14,340 bases of DNA from Hadesarchaea archaeon (lineage in GTDB: Archaea > Hadarchaeota > Hadarchaeia > Hadarchaeales > Hadarchaeaceae), in assembly GCA_030601665.1 (NCBI GenBank), contig JAUWBP010000012.1, positions 1 through 14,340 of the forward strand, given 5' to 3'. The position numbers and the translations under genes are program-made. The notes below the pieces were generated by a model, which did no database searches, was not told where the DNA came from, and saw only the letters and a list, made by a program, of their open reading frames with translations. Of this stretch, positions 6,067 to 12,412 are shown piece after piece. Every line of letters starts with the position of its first letter. Positions within the stretch are counted from its first letter, which is position 1.

Positions 6067-6408
6067 ATGTTCCCTAAGAAGATAGACCGGCGCCAGATGG
6101 AGCGGGCGATGCGGCAGATGGGGGTTAAAATGCAGGAGCTCGAGGGCGTCCGAGAGGTCGTGATCAAGCTTGCTGATAAAGAAGTTGTGATTCCGAATGC
6201 CCAGGTGACGCGCACCGAGATGGCGGGGCAGCGGAGCTATCAAGTGAGCGGGCAGGAGTTCGAGCGGAAGCCGGAATCTGAGCCGAGCGAGGATGACCTA
6301 AAGCTGGTGATGGAGCAGGCAGGGGTCGATCGAGCCGCGGCAATCCAAGCGCTTAAGGAGAGCGGTGGCGACCTGGCGCAGGCAATCCTAAAGCTCAAGG
6401 GCGGTTAG
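6067..6408 (+). CDS. nac: Nascent polypeptide-associated complex protein (archaeal NAC-alpha)
   Basis: A 113-residue ribosome-associated chaperone that binds emerging polypeptides as a homodimer. It has the archaeal layout: a short basic ribosome-contact N terminus (PKKIDRRQMERAMRQMG), the NAC beta domain to about residue 62 (VKMQELEGVREVVIKLADKE, IPNAQV, YQVSGQ), an acidic linker, and a C-terminal UBA domain at about 72-113 (EDDLKLVMEQAGVDR, ALKESGGDLAQAILKL). Length is normal for archaeal NAC. The ATG immediately follows the upstream TAA and is preceded by GGAGG at 6055-6059, inside the end of the PUA gene, so the two are almost surely one operon. Confidence 0.96.
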   Translation: MFPKKIDRRQMERAMRQMGVKMQELEGVREVVIKLADKEVVIPNAQVTRTEMAGQRSYQVSGQEFERKPESEPSEDDLKLVMEQAGVDRAAAIQALKESGGDLAQAILKLKGG

Positions 6409-6422
6409 CTAAGCCTTGGGCT

Positions 6423-6434
6423 GAAGATATCTTC
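6423..6434. repeat. Perfect 12-bp palindrome between convergent genes
   Basis: GAAGATATCTTC is fully self-complementary and sits in the 45-bp spacer between the convergent nac and DUF2905 stop codons. No T-rich tract follows on either strand, so a classical terminator is not evident. Meaning unknown; it may be chance. Confidence 0.3.
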
Positions 6435-6453
6435 GTCACGTCTAGATCGCGGG

Positions 6454-6663
6454 TCACTTCATTAGAAAATAAAGGATGACTGAGAGGGCAGAGAGGCCGA
6501 TTAGTAAGGGGGAAGTCACGAAGTAGAAACCATTGCTTCGATAGATGAAGATGAGCCACGAGGGGATGCGCGATAAGTCAATCACCTTCCCTAGGATGGG
6601 GAGAAACACGAAGGCAACGCCCACGAGGATCAGGGCAGTGCCGAGCCAAGTCAGCGGGTGCAT
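6454..6663 (-). CDS. DUF2905 family small membrane protein
   Basis: A 69-residue protein with two predicted membrane helices, about residues 5-26 (LGTALILVGVAFVFLPIL) and 48-68 (TSPLLIGLSALSVILYFL), joined by a short loop containing SRIPSWL and an FYF element. This matches the DUF2905 layout of glycine/leucine helix, G-K-hydrophobic-R-hydrophobic-P loop, FYFP-like turn and second helix. Function is not known for the family. Its ATG follows the B3/B4 gene stop by nine bases and an AGGTTGA ribosome-binding site overlaps that stop, so it is second in a two-gene reverse-strand operon. Confidence 0.8.
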   Translation of the reverse strand: MHPLTWLGTALILVGVAFVFLPILGKVIDLSRIPSWLIFIYRSNGFYFVTSPLLIGLSALSVILYFLMK

Positions 6664-6672
6664 CTCGTCAAC

Positions 6673-7335
6673 CTAAAGGATTTCGCTTCGCTCAACGTGT
6701 CCGCCGCAGTATTTTCGGGTGTAGGTGGCAAGCGCGTTGACCGCGGCCTCTACCCGCTCCCTCCCGATACCGGGGGCATTCCAAATCACGATTAGGACGT
6801 TCGAGGTCTTTTGGGTTAACATCGCTGCTTTTGCGTCTCCGAGCGTATAAGCGGCTAACAGCTTTTTGTCGTCGCGCAGCACGACCTCGTCGGGCTTCGG
6901 GCTGAGCTTCCGCCCGTCGATTAGCTCGAAGGGTTCGGTCTCAACCGCCAGCGTGGTCAGGGCATCCCCCTTGATCTTCTCGGCGTCGTAGACCCCCGCT
7001 GCCACCCAGTGCTCAACCGCTGTGAGCAGGCAGACGTCAACCAAGTTGTTGATGGCGGGGAGTCGATTGTCAAGCGCCCGGCGAAGCAGATATTCCGGCG
7101 CGGGGCGGTAGCTCGAGGGGTCCGCGCCCATCGTCTTGAAGAAAGCGCGGTATGCCTTCACCTCGGCTAGGTCTTGCACGTTCAGGGCCCCGTAGTGCGC
7201 CTTGAGGTCGCTGAACACCTCGCGCTTTCGCTCGACCAGCCCCTCGACAGTCGGCTCGATGGTCACGCCGCTCACGAGGACGTAACCTACGACGAAGTCG
7301 GGGTACTTTTCACGAACTCTCGGGTCAAGCTTCAA
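6673..7335 (-). CDS. B3/B4 tRNA-binding-domain protein (PheRS beta-like, COG3382 type)
   Basis: A 220-residue stand-alone B3/B4 domain, the fold that in phenylalanyl-tRNA synthetase beta subunits performs editing. Family features: an N-terminal VVGYVLVSGVTI strand, AYRAFFKTMGADPSSYRPAPEYLLRRAL, the LPAINNLVDVCLLTAVEH helix, GD.L, and a C-terminal TSNVLIVIWNAPGIG block with a following helix. Free-standing copies are widespread in bacteria and archaea; some have been suggested to edit mischarged aminoacyl-tRNAs, but the substrate is not known here. Translation begins at TTG 7335, supported by a full GGAGGT sequence six bases upstream and no in-frame ATG near the N terminus. It heads the operon with the DUF2905 gene and diverges from the AAG-type glycosylase. 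Confidence 0.88.
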   Translation of the reverse strand: MKLDPRVREKYPDFVVGYVLVSGVTIEPTVEGLVERKREVFSDLKAHYGALNVQDLAEVKAYRAFFKTMGADPSSYRPAPEYLLRRALDNRLPAINNLVDVCLLTAVEHWVAAGVYDAEKIKGDALTTLAVETEPFELIDGRKLSPKPDEVVLRDDKKLLAAYTLGDAKAAMLTQKTSNVLIVIWNAPGIGRERVEAAVNALATYTRKYCGGHVERSEIL

Positions 7336-7341
7336 TATTCA

Positions 7342-7347
7342 ACCTCC
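7342..7347 (-). promoter_or_regulatory. Strong ribosome-binding site deciding a TTG start
   Basis: Reads GGAGGT on the reverse strand, six bases ahead of the TTG at 7335. It fixes the start of the B3/B4-domain protein despite the rare initiation codon. Confidence 0.75.
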
Positions 7348-7368
7348 ATCGTTAGCTGGGGTGGACAC

Positions 7369-7377
7369 CTTAATAAC
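7369..7377. promoter_or_regulatory. AT box shared by the B3/B4 and glycosylase genes
   Basis: CTTAATAAC reads as GTTATTAAG on the other strand. It is about 25 nt before the forward ATG at 7398 (a leaderless spacing) and about 38 nt before the reverse TTG at 7335, leaving a leader that contains GGAGGT. It is the only clearly A/T-rich box in this divergent spacer. Confidence 0.4.
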
Positions 7378-7397
7378 GATTGCTGGCGAATTCGCCG

Positions 7398-7982
7398 ATG
7401 GTTAGCATGCACCCCATCCCGCGGGCTTTCTACGAGCGCGGCACTGCTACGGTCGCTAAGGAGCTGCTGGGCAAGATGCTCGTGCACCGCGCGAGCGAAG
7501 GCCTCACGAGCGGCAAGATCGTCGAGGTCGAGGCGTACTACGGCAAGGGAGACCCGGCCTCGCGGGCCTCGCGCAAGCGCACACGGCTCAACGAGATGAT
7601 GTGGTGGCATGGGGGCCTAGCGTTCGTGTATATGGTCCACGCGAATTGGTTGTTCAACGTGACGACCGAGCGCGAAGGGGTTCCCGGAGCGGTGCTGATT
7701 CGAGCGCTCGAGCCGGTAACTGGTGTGCAGCTTATGCATATGCGGAGACGGGTTTCGAACGAGCGAGGGCTCACCTCCGGGCCCGGAAGATTAACTCAGG
7801 CGATGGGGATAACGCGCGAGCACCACGGACTCGGCCTGACTGACGCACGGAGCGAGATCATCATTGTAAAAGGTAAGGTGGAGCGCTTCGAGGTCGCGAG
7901 TTCCCACCGCATCGGCGTTAGCAGGGACCTCAAGCGCGAGTTGAGGTTTTACATTCGGGGCAATCCATTTGTTTCAAGGTGA
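7398..7982 (+). CDS. mpg: DNA-3-methyladenine glycosylase (AAG/MPG family)
   Basis: A monofunctional DNA glycosylase that flips out and removes alkylated or deaminated purines (3-methyladenine, hypoxanthine) at the start of base-excision repair. Family motifs: N-terminal ELLGKMLVH, GKIVEVEAYYG with the catalytic-position Glu at residue 45 and Tyr47, DPASRASRKRT, GG.AFVYMVHANWLFNV, PGAVLIRALEP and SGPGRLTQAMGI. At about 194 residues it is of normal length. Two departures stand out: the His that follows DPAS in most homologues (His136 in the human enzyme) is Arg56, and YGM is replaced by VHA in the VY motif. ATG 7398 lies about 25 nt from the upstream AT box, suggesting a leaderless transcript; ATG 7407 is an alternative. 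Its stop lies 4 bases before the UDG-like gene. Confidence 0.9.
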   Translation: MVSMHPIPRAFYERGTATVAKELLGKMLVHRASEGLTSGKIVEVEAYYGKGDPASRASRKRTRLNEMMWWHGGLAFVYMVHANWLFNVTTEREGVPGAVLIRALEPVTGVQLMHMRRRVSNERGLTSGPGRLTQAMGITREHHGLGLTDARSEIIIVKGKVERFEVASSHRIGVSRDLKRELRFYIRGNPFVSR

Positions 7983-7986
7983 GGTG

Positions 7987-8697
7987 ATGATTAAAAAGCC
8001 CTTGAACTCGGCAAAAAAGGAAGAAGCGCCCATGCCCCTAAATGACATTTGGCATCTATTCCAAAAGAGAGTATTTCCGATTCAATCGACGGAGATACTT
8101 TTTAATCAGTACAAAGATAGCGACCCGATCGTTGACTTGCCAAACGCGAATAACATCAGAAAACAGAACCTGAGGAATTACTTGGAAAGTTTCCTCCAAA
8201 GACCCCCCATCCTAGTAGTCGGCGAAGCCCCCGGGCCGCGAGGTTGCCGATTCTCAGGAGTACCCTTCACAAGCGAAGCCCAGCTATGCGCCCATGGGTA
8301 CCTTCATTTTGCGGGTCGTCAGTCCAGTGTTCGTGAATCACCCTACGCAGAGAATACTGCGACAATCTTCTGGAAAGCCCTGGTGCTATACCATCCTAAA
8401 TTCTTCGTATGGAATTGCGTGCCGTTCCATCCATACAAACAAGGGGAAATACTTTCAATTCGCAGCCCAACAAAGAGGGAGGTGAGTTTTTACTCAGGCA
8501 TTCTTTTAGAGCTAAAGACATTAGTCAAACCAATTCATATTTTGGCGGTTGGGAGAAAAGCAGAACTTGGATTAAAGCAAATTGGAGTTCGGCCCATTTA
8601 TGTGAAACATCCCTCTCATGGTGGGGCGAGGGAATTCAGAACACGCTTGGCGAAGGTGTTGGCTAGGATGAAGTGGCAGTCAGAAGGAAGCGGCTAA
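7987..8697 (+). CDS. Uracil-DNA glycosylase superfamily protein, unusual subgroup
   Basis: A 236-residue protein with the superfamily's motif order: GEAPGPRG at residues 79-86 with the GVPFTSE extension, VWNCVPFHPYK at 141-151, VGRKAE, and a KHPSHGG loop at 207-213 that would be the minor-groove intercalation loop. The first motif starts like family 4 (GEAPG) but continues like SMUG1 (GMNPG.....GVPF); I do not see the iron-sulfur cysteine set of family 4. Uracil or other deaminated-base excision is inferred, not certain. It probably follows the AAG gene in one transcript: AGGTGA, overlapping the upstream stop, precedes ATG 7987 by four bases; ATG 8032 is an alternative. Its DNA is visibly richer in A/T than its neighbours, suggesting a later acquisition. 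Confidence 0.8.
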   Translation: MIKKPLNSAKKEEAPMPLNDIWHLFQKRVFPIQSTEILFNQYKDSDPIVDLPNANNIRKQNLRNYLESFLQRPPILVVGEAPGPRGCRFSGVPFTSEAQLCAHGYLHFAGRQSSVRESPYAENTATIFWKALVLYHPKFFVWNCVPFHPYKQGEILSIRSPTKREVSFYSGILLELKTLVKPIHILAVGRKAELGLKQIGVRPIYVKHPSHGGAREFRTRLAKVLARMKWQSEGSG

Positions 8698-8721
8698 TTG
8701 GGGGGGAAGGGGGATCGGAAC

Positions 8722-8733
8722 AAAATTAATTAT
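8722..8733 (+). promoter_or_regulatory. TATA box for the acylphosphatase gene
   Basis: AAAATTAATTAT is centred about 29 nt before the ATG at 8757, the spacing expected for a leaderless or near-leaderless archaeal transcript. Confidence 0.5.
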
Positions 8734-8756
8734 CCCTTCAAGCCAAAATTTTATTG

Positions 8757-9038
8757 ATGAAGGCTCGAGCCCACGTGCGCATCAGCGGATATGTGACAGG
8801 TGTCTTCTTCCGCTACTACACCCGCGAGCTAGCGCAGCAGCTGGGCCTGCGGGGCTGGGTCCGGAACACGCCCGATGACCGGGTCGAGGCGGTGTTCGAG
8901 GGGGAAAAAAGGGCAGTAGAGCGCATGCTAGAATTTTGCCACCGCGGCCCCTCGGGGGCAAGGGTCACCGACGTCGAGATCAAATGGGAGCAGCCCAGCG
9001 GGGAGTTCTCGGGCTTCGGAGTTCGATACGGGCGGTAA
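8757..9038 (+). CDS. acyP: Acylphosphatase
   Basis: A 93-residue cytosolic enzyme that hydrolyses acyl phosphates such as acetyl phosphate or 1,3-bisphosphoglycerate. It has the complete small alpha/beta fold: VRISGYVTGVFFRYYTRE with the catalytic Arg, GLRGWVRNTPDDRVEAVFEG with the catalytic Asn, and the C-terminal FSGFGVRYG strand. The usual Gln of GxVQGVxFR is Thr here, and the Gly after the second Val is Phe, a mild departure. ATG 8757 is preferred over TTG 8754 and fits the TATA spacing. The next gene begins two bases after its stop. Confidence 0.93.
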   Translation: MKARAHVRISGYVTGVFFRYYTRELAQQLGLRGWVRNTPDDRVEAVFEGEKRAVERMLEFCHRGPSGARVTDVEIKWEQPSGEFSGFGVRYGR

Positions 9039-9040
9039 CG

Positions 9041-9502
9041 ATGGCGGTTCGATCACTCGCTGAAGTAATGGAGGAGATGCGCCGGCGGTACAAGCGCCAC
9101 CCCAAGCTCCGCCAGAAGTGGCGCGTGCTGGCGGGGAGCGATGAGCACGGCTTTAGCGACCTCTTTTTCTACGCTCCTGGGCTGGGGGTCTGGCAGGTCA
9201 AGGGCGAGTTAAAGAGTCCCCACGAGCTGATCGGCGCGGGCGCGAAGGTTACGGCGAGAAAAATCGACGACGAGATTCGCGAGCTCATGGAACAAGGGGT
9301 GCCCATGCCATTCGGGCTGATCTCCCCCCACCCCAAGTTAAAGGACCAGGCAATCATCGCGGCGGGGCTTGGGCGGTACCAGGAGACGACCAAGCGCCTG
9401 AAGGAGCACTTCTCGAGCCGCGAGCGCAAGGTCGACGCGGAGCTCAGGCGGAAAATCGAGAAGATGCGGCGCGAGCTGGGCTTGGACACAGCCTATCTCT
9501 GA
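9041..9502 (+). CDS. Unrecognised 153-aa protein with a weak PD-(D/E)xK-like signature
   Basis: I do not recognise a named family. The N terminus is basic and helical (MEEMRRRYKRHPKLRQKW). Residues 37-57 read GFSDLFFY, a short turn, then VWQVKGEL: this G-x-x-D-L ... hydrophobic-x-K-G pattern resembles the core beta-hairpin of VRR-NUC/PD-(D/E)xK nucleases (Asp40 and Lys54), but the acidic residue two before Lys is Gln52. A conserved-looking helix (ARKIDDEIRELMEQ) follows, and the last 35 residues form a charged, coiled-coil-like helix. ATG 9041 follows the acylphosphatase stop by two bases, so they are likely co-transcribed; the reading frame stays open upstream to 8936 but that part shadows the acylphosphatase gene. 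It lies just before two helicase genes. Nuclease activity is only a hypothesis. Confidence 0.75.
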   Translation: MAVRSLAEVMEEMRRRYKRHPKLRQKWRVLAGSDEHGFSDLFFYAPGLGVWQVKGELKSPHELIGAGAKVTARKIDDEIRELMEQGVPMPFGLISPHPKLKDQAIIAAGLGRYQETTKRLKEHFSSRERKVDAELRRKIEKMRRELGLDTAYL

Positions 9503-9547
9503 CCCTATTCAGAAATAAGCACGTTTAGCATAATTTGTTTGGTTGAG

Positions 9548-12409
9548 ATGTCTGGAAAAACCAACGTGTTCGATACGCTAGCTAGACCGATCCGAAAGCT
9601 GCTGGCCGAGCGAGGCTTCACTGAGCCCACCCTGCCGCAGAACGAGGCGATTCCAAAAATTCTCGAGGGCAAAAACGTCCTACTCATCGCCCCCGCTGGG
9701 ACCGGAAAAACCGAGGCGGCCTTCCTCCCCGTGCTCCACCAGCTCCTTCTCTCCTCCACGCGCGAGCGGGGAATCAAGCTCGTTTACATCACCCCCCTTC
9801 GGGCACTCAACCGGGACATGCTTGAGCGGCTCGAGTGGTGGTGCCGCGCCTTAGACCTGCGGATATCGGTTCGCCACGGGGACACCGAGGCACGCGAGCG
9901 CCGGGCGCAGGCCCTAATTCCACCCGATGTGTTGATCACGACCCCCGAGACGCTACAAATTTTTTTGATGGGGCGGAGGCTCAGCCAGCACCTGCGGAGC
10001 GTGCGGTGGATAATAATTGATGAAGTTCACGAGCTCGCGGACAACAAGCGCGGGGCCCAGCTTTCCATCACGCTCGAGCGCCTACGCAAGCTCCGCGGGA
10101 GTGAGTTCCAGCTCATCGGGCTCTCGGCCACGATTGGCTCTCCCCAGGAAGTTGCTCGGTTTCTGGTGGGTGTGGGACGACCGTGCGAGGTCGTCGACGT
10201 GAGTGTAGCGCGGGAAATCAAGCTCGATGTTTCTTACCCAACACCGACCAAGCGAGACGAACGGCTTGCGTCGGAGCTCTACACCTACCCTCCGGTCGCC
10301 GCCCGTTTGCGCGCGATACGGAAGCTTATCGAGGGTCACGACTCCACGCTAGTTTTCACAAACACCCGCCGGACGGCTGAAATCTTGGCGAGCCGCTTCC
10401 GCCTTTGGGACATTCGATTCCCCCTGAGCGTACACCACGGGTCACTTTCTAGCTTCACCCGGCTCCGGGCCGAGCGCGGGCTCAAGGGGGGCGAGCTCAA
10501 GGGAATCGTCTGCACCTCATCGATGGAGCTCGGGCTTGACATAGGGCGCATCGACCTCGTCGTCCAGTATAATTCCCCCCGCCAGGTGACCCGCCTGCTC
10601 CAGCGCGCGGGTCGCAGCGGCCATCGGATAGGCGAGGTGACCAAGGGGATAATCCTAGTCCAGGACCCCGACGATGCGATTGAGTCAATCGTGATCGCCG
10701 CCCGCTCCCACCAACGAGAGCTCGAGCCGGTGGTGGTCCCCGAGAAGCCATTAGACGTGCTCCTCCACGCGCTCGTCTCGATCACAGCGGTTCAACGCAG
10801 GGGGAGCGTCGATGAGGCGTTCGAGCTCTTCCGACGCGCTTATCCATTCAGAAATCTCGAGAGGGAGGACCTGCTCAAGGTGCTCGGGTTCGCGCAGAGC
10901 TTGGAGCGACGGCTGGTGTGGGTTTCTGAGGATGGGAAAGATTTTGCCCGCCCTCGATCGACGGAGCGGGTGTTCAACTACTATTTTTCGAACCTCTCGA
11001 TGATCCCCGTGCTCCGGCAGTACCTGGTGATCGATGATGAACGGGGTCAACCAGTCGGGGTCATCGATGAGTCTTTTGTAGCGGAGTATGGCGAGCCCGG
11101 GGCGAAGTTCGTGATCGGGGGGGAGCTCTGGCGCATCCTGCAGGTGTTCAAGGACAAGGTCTACGTGAAGCCCGACGAGGACCCGCTCGGGGCGATCCCG
11201 ACCTGGATAGGTGAGCAAATCCCTGTGCCCTACTCGGTGGCCCAGGAGGTGGGGAAACTCCGGGCGCAGCTCGAGGAGTTCGTGCGTGCGGGCAAAAAGT
11301 TCGAGGAGGCGGCCGCGGAGCTCGCCAAGCGCTACGGGGCGGACAAGGGGGTGATGCGGCTCGCGCTCGCCGACGCCCACCGGCAGGTCGAGGCGGCCCT
11401 GCCCCTGCCCACGGACCGACGCCTCACGGTGGAAAAAACCAAGGAGATTTGCGTGGTAAACGCCTGCTTTGGGACGCTCGTCAACCGAACGCTCGCCCGA
11501 CTGCTCGCCTACAAGGCATCGGCCGAGCTCGGGGAGACGACCGCGACCTCCGTAGACTCCTACCGGATCTTGCTCCGCTCTGAAACGCTTGAACCGGAGG
11601 GCGTGATCGAGATTCTGCGCGGCGAGCTGAGCGCGGGCCTCCATCGAGATCTCCGGAAGATCATCGAGGAGAGCCGGTTTTTCCGGTGGAGGCTGGCGCA
11701 GGTAGCCCGACGGATGGGGGTGCTCGAGCGAGAGGCCGAGCTCACGAGCGCTGTTCTGGACAAGCTCATGCGCGCACTCAAGGGCACCCCGGTATTCGAG
11801 GAGACATTCAAGGAGGTCGTGCATAAGGACCTCGATTTGAAGCGCACGCTTGAGGTGCTCGAACGCATCCGCAGGGGTGAAATCGAGCTCATCTCGTTGG
11901 GGGAGCGGGCCGAACCCACGCCCGTGTCGAGCTTTGCGTGGCGCCAGCGCTACCTCGCCCTCGAACCCGTGATGCCCGAGCGGCTCAAGTTGCTCGCGAT
12001 AGCCTCGACTAAAGCGCGGCTGCTGAGCGAGGCCCGTACCTTTGCGTGCACCCAGTGCAAGCGCTACGTGGAGGAGCTCCAACTTCACGAGCTCGACGAG
12101 GAGCCGAAGTGTCCTCGATGTAGGTCACCAGATTTGGGAATGGTCGAGAAGCCGGCTGAGGAGGTCCAGCGGGCGATCGAGCTCTTGGAGCGGGGGAGGA
12201 AAGGCCCGATTTGGCGGGAGCTGCAGGAGAGCGCGAAGCTCATCGGTTTGTACGGAAAGCTCGCGGCGCTCGCATTGGTTGGTCGGGGGGTCACGCCATC
12301 AGCAGTGAGGGAGATTTTGGCTAAGGAACAGAAGTTCTCTAGCAAGTTCCTAGAACTCCTACTTCGGAAGGAGCGAGAGGCGCTGTTCCGACGGTTCAGG
12401 TGGGCATAA
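9548..12409 (+). CDS. lhr: Lhr-family SF2 helicase with C-terminal zinc ribbon
   Basis: An ATP-dependent 3'-to-5' helicase of the Lhr/ASH-Ski2 group, implicated in DNA repair and RNA metabolism in archaea. Counting from the in-frame TTG at 9539: Q-like region LPQNEAIP (32-39), Walker A APAGTGKTEAAF (51-62), TPLRALNRD, TTPETL, DEVH box at 161-164, SAT at 196-198, then RecA2 with VFTNTRRTAE, VHHGSLS, SSMELGLDIG and QRAGRSGHR (355-363). A winged-helix and Lhr-specific region follows. Near the C terminus a four-cysteine ribbon is present: Cys837-x2-Cys840 and Cys858-x2-Cys861. At 953 residues it is an Lhr-core-length protein, without the long bacterial extension. ATG 9548 is preferred; TTG 9539 is possible. 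Three bases separate its stop from the Fe-S helicase gene. Confidence 0.93.
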   Translation: MSGKTNVFDTLARPIRKLLAERGFTEPTLPQNEAIPKILEGKNVLLIAPAGTGKTEAAFLPVLHQLLLSSTRERGIKLVYITPLRALNRDMLERLEWWCRALDLRISVRHGDTEARERRAQALIPPDVLITTPETLQIFLMGRRLSQHLRSVRWIIIDEVHELADNKRGAQLSITLERLRKLRGSEFQLIGLSATIGSPQEVARFLVGVGRPCEVVDVSVAREIKLDVSYPTPTKRDERLASELYTYPPVAARLRAIRKLIEGHDSTLVFTNTRRTAEILASRFRLWDIRFPLSVHHGSLSSFTRLRAERGLKGGELKGIVCTSSMELGLDIGRIDLVVQYNSPRQVTRLLQRAGRSGHRIGEVTKGIILVQDPDDAIESIVIAARSHQRELEPVVVPEKPLDVLLHALVSITAVQRRGSVDEAFELFRRAYPFRNLEREDLLKVLGFAQSLERRLVWVSEDGKDFARPRSTERVFNYYFSNLSMIPVLRQYLVIDDERGQPVGVIDESFVAEYGEPGAKFVIGGELWRILQVFKDKVYVKPDEDPLGAIPTWIGEQIPVPYSVAQEVGKLRAQLEEFVRAGKKFEEAAAELAKRYGADKGVMRLALADAHRQVEAALPLPTDRRLTVEKTKEICVVNACFGTLVNRTLARLLAYKASAELGETTATSVDSYRILLRSETLEPEGVIEILRGELSAGLHRDLRKIIEESRFFRWRLAQVARRMGVLEREAELTSAVLDKLMRALKGTPVFEETFKEVVHKDLDLKRTLEVLERIRRGEIELISLGERAEPTPVSSFAWRQRYLALEPVMPERLKLLAIASTKARLLSEARTFACTQCKRYVEELQLHELDEEPKCPRCRSPDLGMVEKPAEEVQRAIELLERGRKGPIWRELQESAKLIGLYGKLAALALVGRGVTPSAVREILAKEQKFSSKFLELLLRKEREALFRRFRWA

Positions 12410-12412
12410 GAA

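Noticed and set aside
8700..8713. G-rich run (G7-AA-G5) as a G-quadruplex or control site
   Set aside because: Only three clear G tracts can be formed in the run, and nothing else supports it; it may still be a mild structural element.
8936..9040. Longer N terminus for the 153-aa unknown protein
   Set aside because: The extension overlaps the acylphosphatase gene out of frame and has no ribosome-binding site; the ATG at 9041 right after the acylphosphatase stop is more natural.
10751..12088. Long 445-codon open frame antisense to the Lhr gene
   Set aside because: It is a by-product of high GC in the opposite coding strand; its translation is low-complexity in Arg, Leu, Glu and His with no recognisable motifs, while the Lhr frame carries complete helicase motifs.
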